Below are positions 19,487 through 27,933 of a stretch of DNA of 64,000 nucleotides, piece after piece; the stretch's first letter is position 1, and each line of letters starts with the position of its first letter. The stretch is from Pseudonocardia alaniniphila. GTDB lineage: Bacteria > Actinomycetota > Actinomycetes > Mycobacteriales > Pseudonocardiaceae. A model generated the notes under the pieces. The model worked only from the letters and a program-made list of their open reading frames with translations. It searched no databases and was not told where the DNA came from. Location: assembly GCF_022524485.1 (NCBI RefSeq), contig NZ_JAKXMK010000006.1, positions 244,768 to 308,767 on the forward strand, written 5' to 3'. A program made the position numbers and the translations under genes.

Positions 19487-20686
19487 GTGAGCACCTACGA
19501 CGCGATCGTGGTCGGCGCGCGGTGTGCCGGATCGCCGACCGCGATGCTGCTGGCACGCGAGGGGTACGCGGTCCTGCTCGTCGATCGCGCGATCTTCCCG
19601 AGCGACACGATCTCCACACACCTGGTGCATGCGCCCGGGGTGGCGGCGCTTCGGAGATGGGGACTGCTCGACGAGGTTCTCGCAACGGGGTGCCCGCCGA
19701 TCGACACCTACGCGTTCGACTTCGGTCCGTTCACGATCACGGGAAGCCCGGGCGTGGCGTACGGCCCTCGCCGGACCGTGCTGGACGAGGTGCTCGTCCG
19801 TGCCGCCGCCGCGGCCGGGGCGGAGCTACGGGAGCGGTTCACGGTGACCGGCCTGCTCGTCGAGGACGGACGCGTCACGGGAGTCCGTGGGCATGGGCAG
19901 GGCGGCGGCCCGGTCGTCGAGCGGGCCCGAGTGGTCATCGGAGCGGACGGCCTCCGATCGCTGGTCGCTCGTGGGGTGCGGCCCGAGCGGTACCACGAGA
20001 AGCCGCGTCTGCTGTCCGGCTACTACGCGTACTGGAGCGGGCTGCCGATGGAGGGACGCTTCGAGGCCTACGTCCGGCCGTACCGGGCGTTCGCGGCGTG
20101 GCCGACGAACGACGGCCTCACGCTCGTCGTCGGCGGGTGGCCGTACCGGGAGCACGCTGCGAACAGGACCGACGTCGAGGGCAACTTCCTGGCGATGCTC
20201 GACATGGCTCCCGCCTTCGCCGACCGCGTCCGGGCCGGCACACGGGAGACGCGCTTTGCCGGCATGGCCGTGCCGAACTTCTTCCGCACGCCCTACGGAC
20301 CGGGCTGGGCGCTGGTGGGGGACGCCGGTTACAACAAGGACTTCATCACGGCGCAGGGGATCCAGGACGCGTTCCGGGACGCCGAGCTGTGCGTGACGGC
20401 AGTGGACGAGGCGTTCTCCGGTGCCCGCCCGTTCGACCTCGCGATGCGCGACTACCGGTCGGCGCGGGACGCGCATGTTCTGCCGATGTACGAGTTCACG
20501 GCCGACCTGGCGTCGCTCGACCCGCCGTCACCGGAGCTCCGGGAGCTGCTGGTGGCCATGTGCGGCAACCAGCAGGCGATGGACGGGTTCGCGCGGGTGA
20601 ACGCCGGGGTCACCTCGCCGGCCGAGTTCTTCTCGGACGAGAACGTCGGGCGCATCGTCGGCGCGGGACCGGGCTCACAGTTCTGA
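19487..20686 (+). CDS. FAD-dependent oxidoreductase, geranylgeranyl-reductase/monooxygenase-like
   Basis: A 399-residue flavoprotein of the PHBH/geranylgeranyl reductase superfamily. The N-terminal dinucleotide fold is VVGARCAGSPTAMLLAREG, a conserved VIGADGLRSLVAR follows in the middle, and the second FAD motif is GDAGYNKDFITAQGIQDAF near residue 280. It has no membrane segments. Such proteins oxidise or reduce lipophilic or aromatic substrates; the substrate cannot be named. It sits between the MerR gene and the gcvP riboswitch, where mycobacteria carry the unrelated Rv1831, so it looks like a lineage-specific insertion. Confidence 0.85.
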   Translation: MSTYDAIVVGARCAGSPTAMLLAREGYAVLLVDRAIFPSDTISTHLVHAPGVAALRRWGLLDEVLATGCPPIDTYAFDFGPFTITGSPGVAYGPRRTVLDEVLVRAAAAAGAELRERFTVTGLLVEDGRVTGVRGHGQGGGPVVERARVVIGADGLRSLVARGVRPERYHEKPRLLSGYYAYWSGLPMEGRFEAYVRPYRAFAAWPTNDGLTLVVGGWPYREHAANRTDVEGNFLAMLDMAPAFADRVRAGTRETRFAGMAVPNFFRTPYGPGWALVGDAGYNKDFITAQGIQDAFRDAELCVTAVDEAFSGARPFDLAMRDYRSARDAHVLPMYEFTADLASLDPPSPELRELLVAMCGNQQAMDGFARVNAGVTSPAEFFSDENVGRIVGAGPGSQF

Positions 20687-20746
20687 CAAACGGCGCGGAG
20701 AGGGCAGGCGGCGGGAGAGGGCTACGATGTGACGCGTAGTCGCTGA

Positions 20747-20957
20747 ACCCGCGCGGGAGAGTCCCGGTCGCCGTCTCGATTGATGGGGATCGGGCGCCGA
20801 AGGAGCAAATCCTCCCCGGAACCTCTCAGGCATCCTGGACCGCCCGGGCGAGACGCCTCTGGAAAGCGACGGGCGTGCCCGTCCGCCGACGGGGAAAGCC
20901 CGCTCTGTACGGGGTGAATCTCTCAGGCGCCCGGTGACCGGGCGGGGACAGAGGGGG
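20747..20957 (+). promoter_or_regulatory. tandem glycine riboswitch
   Basis: Two glycine aptamers in series lie between the FAD oxidoreductase gene and gcvP. Aptamer I (about 20750-20870) has the signature blocks GGGAGAGTCC, CGCCGAAGGAGCAAATCCTCC, then CCTCTCAGGCA and CTCTGGAAAGC. Aptamer II (about 20871-20957) has CGCCGACGGGGAAAGCCC in part, GGTGAATCTCTCAGGCGCCC and GACAGAGGGGG. This is the classic cooperative arrangement that raises expression of glycine cleavage genes when glycine is abundant. The likely expression platform is the 45-bp stretch down to the gcvP start. Confidence 0.93.
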
Positions 20958-20988
20958 AGGGCAGCAGTTGCGTGCCCGCCGCCTGCCC

Positions 20989-21002
20989 GACCTCCGGAGG
21001 TC
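20989..21002 (+). promoter_or_regulatory. small hairpin holding the gcvP ribosome binding site
   Basis: GACCT-CCGG-AGGTC is a 5-bp stem with a 4-nt loop, and the Shine-Dalgarno GGAGG (20996-21000) of gcvP lies inside it, 5 bp before the GTG at 21005. Placed right after the glycine riboswitch, it could be the part that hides or frees the ribosome site. The stem is short, so the idea is tentative. Confidence 0.4.
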
Positions 21003-21004
21003 CA

Positions 21005-23893
21005 GTGACCGACCGTCCCACCCCGCATCCCCTGGAGCGCCCGACGCTCCACGACCTCGAGCAGGGTCTCCCGTTCGTCGATCGGCACATCGGGCCGCGA
21101 TCGGCGGAGCTGTCCACCATGCTGGCGGCGGTCGGCGCGGAGTCACTCGACGCCCTCGCCGACGCGGTGGTGCCCGACTCCATCCGCGACCGAGCACTTG
21201 TCGCCTCCACCTTGCCCCCCGCGGCGTCCGAGCCGGAGGTGCTCGCCGAGCTGCGGGCTCTCGCGGCGCGCAACACGGTGACCGTCCCGATGATCGGGCT
21301 GGGCTACTCGGGCACGGTCACGCCGCCGGTGATCCGCCGCAACGTGCTGGAGAACCCGGCCTGGTACACGGCCTACACGCCCTACCAGCCGGAGATCAGC
21401 CAGGGCCGGCTCGAGGCGCTGCTGACCTTCCAGACCACGGTCGCCGACCTCACCGGGCTCCCCGTCGCGGGGGCCTCCCTCCTCGACGAGGCCACCGCGG
21501 CCGCCGAGGCGATGACCCTCCTGCGCCGGGCCGGGCGGGCCACGTCGCCGCGGTTCGTCGTGGACGCCGACACCCTGCCGCAGACGATCGAGGTGCTCCG
21601 CACCCGCGCCGAGCCGCTGGGTATCGATCTCGTGGTGGCGGACCTGGACGCCGGGCTGCCCGAGGGTGAGCTGTTCGGGCTCCTTCTGTCCTACCCCGGC
21701 GCTTCCGGTGCGGTCACCGATCCGTCGTCCCTGATCGCCGAAGCACACGAGCGCGGAGCACTGGTGGCAGTCGCCGCCGACCTGCTGGCTCTCACCCTGC
21801 TCACGCCGCCCGGTGAGCTGGGCGCCGACGCGGCGGTGGGCACCACCCAACGCTTCGGGGTGCCGCTCGGCTTCGGTGGCCCGCACGCCGGTTACCTGTC
21901 GGTGCAGCAGAAGCATGCGCGCCAGCTGCCGGGCCGGCTCGTGGGCCTGTCCCGCGACGCCGACGGCAACCCGGCTCTGCGGCTGGCGCTGCAGACGCGT
22001 GAGCAGCACATCCGCCGTGAGAAGGCCACCTCGAACATCTGTACCGCGCAGGTGCTCCTGGCTGTCGTCGCCGCGTGTTACGCGGTCTACCACGGGCCGG
22101 ACGGCCTGCGGCGGATCGCCCGCCGGGCGCACCGCATGGCCGCTGTGCTGGCCGCCGGGCTGCGGGCCGGGGGAGTGGGGGTGCTGCACGGGGAGTTCTT
22201 CGACACCGTGCAGGCGCGGGTGCCGGGACGGGCGGCGGAGGTGGCCGACGCCGCCCACGCCGCCGGGATCGCACTGCGGCGCGTGGATGAGGACACGCTG
22301 GGCATCGCCTGCTCCGAGGTGACCACGGTGGAGCACCTGGAGGCTGTATGGGCAGCGTTCGGCGTCACCGCCGACGCCACCGCGATCGACCTCGACACCG
22401 AGGACGTCCTCCCTCCGGGCCTGCTTCGCACCACCGAGTACCTCACGCACCCGGTCTTCCACGAGCACCGCTCGGAGACCTCGCTGATGCGCTGGCTGCG
22501 CAGGCTCGCCGACGCCGACATGGCGCTGGACCGCACGATGATCCCGCTCGGGTCGTGCACGATGAAGCTCAACGCCGCGGTCGAGATGGAGCCGATCTCG
22601 TGGCCGGCGTTCGCCGACATGCACCCGTTCGCCCCCGAGGCCGACGCCGAGGGGACGCTCGCGCTGATCGCCGACCTGGAGCGGTGGCTCGCCGAGCTCA
22701 CCGGGTACGCGGCCGTGTCGCTGCAGCCCAACGCCGGTAGCCAGGGCGAGTTCGCGGGCCTGCTCGCGATCGCGGCCTACCATCGCAGCCGGGGTGAGAC
22801 GCACCGGGACGTCTGCCTGATCCCGGCGAGTGCCCATGGCACCAACGCGGCCTCGGCCGTGATGGCCGGGATGCGGGTGGTCGTGGTGGCCACGTCCCCC
22901 ACCGGCGACGTCGACCTCGACGACCTTCGCGCCAAGATCGCCGAGCACGGCCCCTCTCTCGCGGCTCTCATGATCACCTACCCGTCCACGCACGGCGTGT
23001 TCGAGGTGCGGGTCCGCGAGGTGTGCGACCGGGTGCACGAGGCCGGCGGGCAGGTCTACGTCGACGGCGCGAACCTGAACGCGCTGGTCGGACTGGCGAG
23101 GCCGGGGGCGTTCGGCGGCGACGTCAGCCACCTCAACCTCCACAAGACGTTCTGCATCCCGCACGGAGGAGGCGGGCCCGGCGTCGGTCCGGTGGCGGTG
23201 GCGGAGCACCTGGCGCCGTTCCTGCCAGGACGTGGCGGTGCCGAGGGGGTCGGTGCCGTGTCGGCAGCGCCACACGGCAGCCCGGGGGTGCTCCCGATCT
23301 CGTGGGCCTACATCCGGCTCATGGGAACCGACGGTCTGCGCCGGGCCACCCTCAGTGCGATCGCGGCAGCCAACTACGTGGCGAAGCGCCTCGGTGAGCA
23401 CTACCCGGTGCTGTACGCGGGCGAGCACGGGCACGTCGCCCACGAGTGCATCCTCGACCTGCGCGGGATCACCCGGGACACGGGCGTGACCGTCGACGAC
23501 GTGGCGAAGCGGCTCGCCGACTACGGCCTGCACGCGCCGACGATGTCCTTCCCTGTGGCGGGCACGCTGATGGTGGAGCCCACCGAGAGCGAGGACCTCG
23601 CCGAGATCGACCGCTTCGTCACCGCGATGATCGGGATCCGCGGGGAGATCGACCGTGTGGCGGCGGGGGAGTGGCCGGTCACGGACAACCCGCTGCGCGG
23701 TGCGCCGCACACCGCGGCGTGCCTGATGGACAAGTGGGACCACCCGTACCCGCGGGAGCTCGCCGCGTACCCGACGGGCGTCACACCGGGCGTACACGAC
23801 CGCAAGGTGTGGCCTCCTGTGCGCCGGATCGACGGTGCTCACGGTGACCGCAACCTCGTGTGCAGCTGCCCGCCCGTGGAGGCCTACTCGTAA
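21005..23893 (+). CDS. gcvP: glycine dehydrogenase (decarboxylating), P protein
   Basis: A 962-residue single-chain P protein, which decarboxylates glycine and loads the methylamine onto lipoyl-GcvH. The N-terminal half contains [24 protein letters not shown] and [17 protein letters not shown]; the C-terminal half carries the pyridoxal phosphate lysine K714 in [20 protein letters not shown]. Length matches the fused form found in actinobacteria and enterobacteria. The GTG at 21005 is chosen because GGAGG precedes it; a start at 20972 would lie within the leader. It is controlled by the glycine riboswitch and followed by a strong hairpin. Confidence 0.97.
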   Translation: MTDRPTPHPLERPTLHDLEQGLPFVDRHIGPRSAELSTMLAAVGAESLDALADAVVPDSIRDRALVASTLPPAASEPEVLAELRALAARNTVTVPMIGLGYSGTVTPPVIRRNVLENPAWYTAYTPYQPEISQGRLEALLTFQTTVADLTGLPVAGASLLDEATAAAEAMTLLRRAGRATSPRFVVDADTLPQTIEVLRTRAEPLGIDLVVADLDAGLPEGELFGLLLSYPGASGAVTDPSSLIAEAHERGALVAVAADLLALTLLTPPGELGADAAVGTTQRFGVPLGFGGPHAGYLSVQQKHARQLPGRLVGLSRDADGNPALRLALQTREQHIRREKATSNICTAQVLLAVVAACYAVYHGPDGLRRIARRAHRMAAVLAAGLRAGGVGVLHGEFFDTVQARVPGRAAEVADAAHAAGIALRRVDEDTLGIACSEVTTVEHLEAVWAAFGVTADATAIDLDTEDVLPPGLLRTTEYLTHPVFHEHRSETSLMRWLRRLADADMALDRTMIPLGSCTMKLNAAVEMEPISWPAFADMHPFAPEADAEGTLALIADLERWLAELTGYAAVSLQPNAGSQGEFAGLLAIAAYHRSRGETHRDVCLIPASAHGTNAASAVMAGMRVVVVATSPTGDVDLDDLRAKIAEHGPSLAALMITYPSTHGVFEVRVREVCDRVHEAGGQVYVDGANLNALVGLARPGAFGGDVSHLNLHKTFCIPHGGGGPGVGPVAVAEHLAPFLPGRGGAEGVGAVSAAPHGSPGVLPISWAYIRLMGTDGLRRATLSAIAAANYVAKRLGEHYPVLYAGEHGHVAHECILDLRGITRDTGVTVDDVAKRLADYGLHAPTMSFPVAGTLMVEPTESEDLAEIDRFVTAMIGIRGEIDRVAAGEWPVTDNPLRGAPHTAACLMDKWDHPYPRELAAYPTGVTPGVHDRKVWPPVRRIDGAHGDRNLVCSCPPVEAYS

Positions 23894-23903
23894 GGAGATG
23901 CCG

Positions 23904-23943
23904 GTGCGATGAGGGCGGACACTCCACGCCGCCCTCATCGCAC
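23904..23943 (+). terminator. strong hairpin after gcvP
   Basis: GTGCGATGAGGGCGG (23904-23918) and CCGCCCTCATCGCAC (23929-23943) pair perfectly over 15 bp around a 10-nt loop, 10 bp past the gcvP stop codon. This is the best terminator in the window. Confidence 0.88.
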
Positions 23944-23961
23944 GAGGCAGTTCCCTCACAT

Positions 23962-23980
23962 GTCAACGAATCAATGACGC
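23962..23980. repeat. left copy of a direct repeat flanking the M91 protease gene
   Basis: GTCAACGAATCAATGACGC matches 16 of 19 positions of GTCAATCAATCATTGACGC at 25584-25602, in the same orientation 1622 bp away. Both copies contain GTCA...TGAC half-sites. The pair brackets one gene that looks foreign to the core genes on either side, so it may mark a small inserted segment or two binding sites of one protein. Confidence 0.45.
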
Positions 23981-24032
23981 CAGCGTTCCGAAAATGAAAC
24001 GTTGACCAGATACACCGAGCAACGGACGAGTA

Positions 24033-24047
24033 CCGATCGTCGATCGG
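24033..24047 (-). terminator. possible weak hairpin after the M91 protease gene
   Basis: CCGATCG-T-CGATCGG is a perfect palindrome 10 bp beyond the stop codon of the minus-strand protease gene. As a hairpin it leaves about 5 bp of stem with a 5-nt loop, so it is a weak terminator candidate; it could equally be a protein binding site. Confidence 0.35.
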
Positions 24048-24057
24048 CACTCGTCGA

Positions 24058-25302
24058 TTACGTGTATCCGCCCCGACGTGGAAGGTTGTGTTCGTCCCGG
24101 AGCATGTCCTCCGTGGTGCGGGGGAGCCCGATCTTCGCGTGCAGGGCATCAGACTTCGCTGTTCCGGAGACGGTCGCCAGTTCCTCGTCGTCGACCGTCC
24201 TGACATTGATGCCGTGCATGTTGTGCTGCGCGTGGACCAGTTCGTGGCCGTACACGAGAAACGCAGGGGTGACAGGTTCGCCCAGCTTGGCTCCCTCGCT
24301 GTCCTTGAAGCCGTAGGGAACCGCGACCGTGCTGGTGGAACCGCTGCCCGCAGTGTCCTCGTTCTGCGCGAGCGCATTCGCGGAGTCCGCGATCGCCTCC
24401 GCCCCGACGTCGGTGTTCCCGCCCATGAACTCGACCTGCCCGGGGTGGTAGGGGACGACGCCGACGGCAGGAGATCCAGGGCGTGAGGCCAGGTCGGTGA
24501 CCAGGGCGCGGCCGCGTTGGCGGGACAGCAGCCGAGCATGAGCGGACAGAATCTGGGTCGTGAAGCCGGCGAGTTCGGCAGGGTCACGGTCGTCGCCGAA
24601 TGCTCGGGGCTTGCCCGAGATCGAAACTCCCTGTCCGCTCGTGATTCGTGACCATGTGCGCGAGAGCGACTCGAGTGCCTTGCTGTCGGCGGCGTCGATA
24701 TCCGGCGCGACGGGGCGCAGGTCGTAGATGCGGAGGATGTCGACGTAGGAGAGGTGCCGGTTCTGGATCTGGTCGAGCAGTGCCTTCAGATCGACTTCCC
24801 GCCGCTCGTCGGCCGGAGTCGCCGCGACGTTGTGCAACTGGGGGTAGATCATGTGCTCGGCTTGGTCGATAACCGTTCCGAGATCGTCACAGTGCTTCTG
24901 CCTGGCCGGCTTCGACCAGACGCGCCAGCCGAGCGACTTGGTCTTCGCGATCATCTTGTCGGCCTCGGCGATCATCTCCGTGACGAATCCCTGGATAGGG
25001 TCGTCCAGTGCCTGCGGCCGGGGCGCCCGCTGTACCACGGCCACCGGGCCGGCCGAGTCGGTTCGCAGCACGTCGTGCACCAGCGAGTGCTGTGCGTGCT
25101 CGTGGCCGGCGACAGCTGTGCGGGCCGGACCGTGGAGCATGCCGACCACGGCCGCATTGCCCGCCGCTCGTTGCAGGGCTCGCACCGCTCCTGGGTTCGA
25201 GTCTCGCGGGACCAGTGGACGTGAGACAGGTGTCGATCGGGCTGGCGGTCGCCGTCCACGAGGGGTTCCCTCGGCCGTGTTTGGCCGCTCTTGCGCGTAC
25301 AT
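24058..25302 (-). CDS. M91-type zinc metalloprotease with eCIS-associated N-terminus
   Basis: A 414-residue protein I place by two features. At the C-terminus, GHELVHAQHNMHG gives an HExxH zinc site (H353, E354, H357), followed by acidic residues in DDEELATVSG (370-380) and the ending TEDMLRDEHNLPRR; this matches peptidase family M91 (NleD-like effectors). At the N-terminus, LQRAAGNAAV (43-52) and VVQRAPRPQ (89-97) are short motifs common in proteins associated with extracellular contractile injection systems (eCIS), often with DUF4157. There is no signal peptide. It is therefore probably a toxin or effector loaded into such a particle, but no tube or sheath gene is in the window. GAGGAA precedes the ATG. 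It stands alone between core genes. Confidence 0.72.
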   Translation of the reverse strand: MYAQERPNTAEGTPRGRRPPARSTPVSRPLVPRDSNPGAVRALQRAAGNAAVVGMLHGPARTAVAGHEHAQHSLVHDVLRTDSAGPVAVVQRAPRPQALDDPIQGFVTEMIAEADKMIAKTKSLGWRVWSKPARQKHCDDLGTVIDQAEHMIYPQLHNVAATPADERREVDLKALLDQIQNRHLSYVDILRIYDLRPVAPDIDAADSKALESLSRTWSRITSGQGVSISGKPRAFGDDRDPAELAGFTTQILSAHARLLSRQRGRALVTDLASRPGSPAVGVVPYHPGQVEFMGGNTDVGAEAIADSANALAQNEDTAGSGSTSTVAVPYGFKDSEGAKLGEPVTPAFLVYGHELVHAQHNMHGINVRTVDDEELATVSGTAKSDALHAKIGLPRTTEDMLRDEHNLPRRGGYT

Positions 25303-25482
25303 GCCGATTCCTCTTCGCCGGGGTACCGGTCAGGTTCACAGGCGCGGACGAGAGCGGGCAAGGCCGCGAGATCAGTGCGGTCAACATCACCGAGGATCTT
25401 CACGGAGAGAGAACCGCTGGTCACGGGCGGTCCGAAGTGGGCACGTTGTGGTCACTCAGAGCAAGACCGCCGTGACAGCCGT

Positions 25483-25518
25483 GCGGGCGGGTGAACCCCC
25501 TCCCGGCCACCCGCCCGC
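25483..25518 (-). terminator. hairpin upstream of the M91 protease gene
   Basis: GCGGGCGGGTG (25483-25493) and CACCCGCCCGC (25508-25518) form an 11-bp stem with a 14-nt loop. On the minus strand it lies about 160 bp downstream of the stop of the 25679-26563 gene, so it probably stops that transcript before the protease gene. Confidence 0.6.
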
Positions 25519-25583
25519 AGCACGAAGAGGGTGCCTCGGCGTGGCCTGATACAGGAATCTTCGACGAGCTTGATTCCTTCGTT

Positions 25584-25628
25584 GTCAATCAATCATTGAC
25601 GCTTACATGCCGTCGATCAAAGATTGAC
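25584..25628. repeat. right direct-repeat copy plus a second related inverted repeat
   Basis: GTCAAT-CAATC-ATTGAC (25584-25600) is a perfect 6-5-6 inverted repeat and, extended to 25602, the right-hand partner of the 23962-23980 repeat. A second, imperfect copy GTCGAT-CAAAG-ATTGAC follows at 25612-25628, 28 bp further on. Two such sites in phase look like a regulator-binding array or a recombination end. Confidence 0.5.
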
Positions 25629-25678
25629 GACCAGAACGAGCAAGGACGAGCAACACCCACCACACGCCGGGGCGCCGC

Positions 25679-26563
25679 TCAGCGATCCGTGAGCAGGACC
25701 TCGCACAGCTCGACGAGACGGCGCCGCAGGGGAGTGGCGCTCCGGGCGAAGTCGGCCTGGGCGCGGGCGTACTCGGCCCGTCCGGCAGGCGTCTCGATAC
25801 GGATGGGGGAGTAGCCGTAGCCGGCCAGGTCGTAGGGGCTCGCGCGCATGTCGAGCTCCCGCACCTCCACGGCAAGGGCGAAGCAGTCGGCGAGCAGCTC
25901 GGCCGGTGTCGCCGGAGCGAGTTTGTAGGCCCACTTGTAGAGGTCCATCGTGGCGTGCAGGCAGCCGGGCTGCTCGTTCGCCACCTGGTCGGCGCGCTCC
26001 GGGCGGATGGCGTTGAGCGGTTCCGCGGCACGTGTGAAGAAGCGGAAGGCGTCGTGGTGCGTGCAGTGCAACGGCAGCGACTCGACCACGGCGTCGGTGC
26101 CCGCAGGCCCGAGCCGTAGCGGAACAGCTGAGTGGCGGGGTGCGTCGCTGCGGTACACCATCGCCCACTCGTGCAGCCCGAAGCAGCTCAACCGGGCGGG
26201 GCGGGAGGCTGTCGCCACGAGCAGGTCACGCACGAAGGCTGCCGTCGTGACGATTCGGGGAGGCAAGGCGTGCACGTCGAGCCGCACGTGGTCGCCGTCG
26301 CGGACGTGGCCCGGGAGCGCGAGCAGCGCGTCCCCGCGTCGCAGGAGGAGCCCGGGCCCCGGCTGCCACTGCTCGAGCCGGGCCGGGCGGAGCGAGTAGT
26401 AGGTGAAGAGGAAGTCCATCACGGGATGCGGCTCGCCGCGGCGTCGGCGCTCCCGGTGAGGCGACGTCCATCGCACGACACGCGCCCGGTGCGCGGCGGC
26501 GCGCTCGCGCCACACCGGCTCGTCGAGCAGCGTGTGCGCTGCGGAGGGAGCCGGGGTCGTCAC
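25679..26563 (-). CDS. conserved actinobacterial protein, often labelled 3-methyladenine DNA glycosylase
   Basis: A 294-residue soluble protein of a conserved actinobacterial group. Characteristic blocks: HPVMDFLFTYYSLRPA near residue 46, CFGLHEWAMVYR in the middle, LHCTHHDAFRFFT, EQPGCLHATMDLYKWAYKL and ELDMRASPYDL towards the C-terminus. From memory, automated annotation of relatives uses the name 3-methyladenine DNA glycosylase, but I see no helix-hairpin-helix or Tag/AlkA/AAG catalytic motif, so I would not trust that function. The many conserved His, Cys and Asp residues suggest an enzyme. Confidence 0.7.
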   Translation of the reverse strand: MTTPAPSAAHTLLDEPVWRERAAAHRARVVRWTSPHRERRRRGEPHPVMDFLFTYYSLRPARLEQWQPGPGLLLRRGDALLALPGHVRDGDHVRLDVHALPPRIVTTAAFVRDLLVATASRPARLSCFGLHEWAMVYRSDAPRHSAVPLRLGPAGTDAVVESLPLHCTHHDAFRFFTRAAEPLNAIRPERADQVANEQPGCLHATMDLYKWAYKLAPATPAELLADCFALAVEVRELDMRASPYDLAGYGYSPIRIETPAGRAEYARAQADFARSATPLRRRLVELCEVLLTDR

Positions 26564-26880
26564 GGCGGTCCACGGTACCGACGGACGAACGCTGTGAGCG
26601 GGGCGGGCGCCGTCAGGTTCCTCTCATCGCCGAGTGCGTTCTTCTCGATCGCTTTCGCAGTTCCCGTCGTGGGTCAGGAACCGAAATGGGCACGTGAACG
26701 AATGGTCGATCATCTGCGATTCTTCGCACCTACGGTCGATCAGGCGCTGCCCTTCCTGCGCAACTGACCGGGCGCGAACCTGATCTCCATTTCGCATTCG
26801 ACACGTCAAGATGGCCGCAAGCGGTATCCCGGGTACGGCGACCGTGGCCGTCTCCGATCTCGATGAGGTAACGCGGGCGC
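26564..26880. other. gene-poor stretch upstream of the 25679-26563 gene
   Basis: This 317-bp region separates the 3' end of the second CNNM gene from the start of the conserved protein gene. It holds a direct repeat GGTCGATCA (near 26702 and 26735) and a 57-codon plus-strand frame (26594-26767) that lacks a ribosome site and family features. I see no convincing gene; the promoter of the downstream minus-strand gene should be here. Confidence 0.4.
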
Positions 26881-27933
26881 TCAGGCCTGCGCGCGCGGCG
26901 CGTGGGTGGCGTCGCGGACCTCACCGACGTAGGTCTCCAGGAGGTCCTCCATCGCGACGAGGCCAACCGTCCCGCCGCGGCCGTCCACGGCGCGGCCCAG
27001 GTGGGCGCGGGCGCGGCGCAGCACGGCGAGCGCCTCGTCGAGCCGGACGGAGACCGGCACCTCCGGAAGGCCGCGGATCCGCTCGATCGGCACGGCGGCG
27101 TCCGGGTCGTCGACGAGGTCGAGGATGTCCTTGACGTGGAGGTATCCGCTGAAGTTCCCGTCGGTGGCCCGGACCGGGAACCGGGAGAACCCGGTGTCGG
27201 CGACGCTGCGCGCCACATCGTCGACCGTCGGGTTCACCGGCAGAGCCACCATCTCCTCGCTCGGTACGAGGACGTCGCCGACGGTGGCCTCGGCCGAGCT
27301 GAGCGTGCGGCTGAGGCGGCGGGACTCGTGGTCGTCGAGCAGGCCCTCGCGCCCGGATTCGGCGATGAGGTCGGCGAGCTCGCCGGGGGTGAAGGACGTC
27401 TCGAGCTCGTCGCGCGGCTCCACCCGCAGCAGCCGCAGCACGCCGTTGGCCATCACGTTGAACAGCTCGATCAGCGGTCGCATCACGGTGGTGAAGACGA
27501 GGAACGGCGGCACCAGCCAGATCGCGGTGCGTTCTGGTCCGGCGATGGCGATGTTCTTGGGCACCATCTCGCCGAGGAGGATGTGCGCGACCACCACGAT
27601 GGCCAGTGACACCGCGAACGCGATGGGGTGCAGCAGGGCGTCCGGCATGCCCAGCCAGTGCAGCGGGCGCTCGATGAGGTGGGCCACGGCCGGCTCGCCG
27701 AGGCGGCCGAGCAGCAGCGAGCAGATCGTGATGCCCAGTTGCGACGCGGCGAGCATCCGGGACAGGTCGGCGCCGGCCTTCAGGACGGTCCGGGCGGACG
27801 CCGTGCCGGAGGTTGCCATCGCCTCGAGCCGGTCGCGGCGGGCGGAGATCAGCGAGAACTCGGCGCCGACGAAGAAGGCGTTGGCGCCGAGCAGTGCGAT
27901 CGCCGCCAGCAGCGCGAGCAGGTCGCTACCCAT
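26881..27933 (-). CDS. CNNM/CorC-type membrane protein with CBS domains (second of pair)
   Basis: A 350-residue protein with an N-terminal CNNM transmembrane domain (about 1-190; ALLGANAFFVGAEFSLISARRDRLE, GEMVPKNIAIAGPERTA) and a CBS pair (about 205-335; DVLVPSEEMVALPVNPTVDDVA, FPVRATDGNFSGYLHVKDILDLV). It is shorter than its partner and lacks the C-terminal CorC/HlyC domain. Family members are linked to magnesium or other divalent-ion export. GGAGGAGG precedes the ATG, which overlaps the end of the upstream paralogue by 8 bp. Confidence 0.88.
   Translation of the reverse strand: MGSDLLALLAAIALLGANAFFVGAEFSLISARRDRLEAMATSGTASARTVLKAGADLSRMLAASQLGITICSLLLGRLGEPAVAHLIERPLHWLGMPDALLHPIAFAVSLAIVVVAHILLGEMVPKNIAIAGPERTAIWLVPPFLVFTTVMRPLIELFNVMANGVLRLLRVEPRDELETSFTPGELADLIAESGREGLLDDHESRRLSRTLSSAEATVGDVLVPSEEMVALPVNPTVDDVARSVADTGFSRFPVRATDGNFSGYLHVKDILDLVDDPDAAVPIERIRGLPEVPVSVRLDEALAVLRRARAHLGRAVDGRGGTVGLVAMEDLLETYVGEVRDATHAPRAQA

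Larger units (their letters stand above)
25303..25678. other. gene-free leader region of the M91 protease gene
   Basis: No convincing gene in these 376 bp. They hold a strong hairpin (25483-25518), two GTCAAT-type inverted repeats (25584-25600 and 25612-25628) and AT-richer patches near 25570-25630, unusual for this window. A minus-strand frame from a GTG at 25424 reads up to the protease start and continues inside it out of frame; it is too weak to call. Confidence 0.5.

Noticed and set aside
21143..23959. A 938-codon open frame antisense to gcvP
   Set aside because: It is the mirror of a highly conserved enzyme gene; the translation is Arg/His/Gly-rich without any family pattern, as expected for antisense frames in very GC-rich DNA.
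25185..25215. tRNA-like T-loop string (GGGTTCGAGTCTCG) on the plus strand
   Set aside because: No matching acceptor stem, D-arm or anticodon arm in the 70 bp around it, and it lies in the coding part of the M91 protease gene.
25303..25424. Minus-strand frame from GTG 25424 reading towards the protease start
   Set aside because: It has plausible composition for about 40 codons but continues out of frame inside the protease gene, with no ribosome site and no family match.
26594..26767. 57-codon plus-strand frame in the gap upstream of the conserved protein gene
   Set aside because: No Shine-Dalgarno, no recognisable domain and no operon partner.
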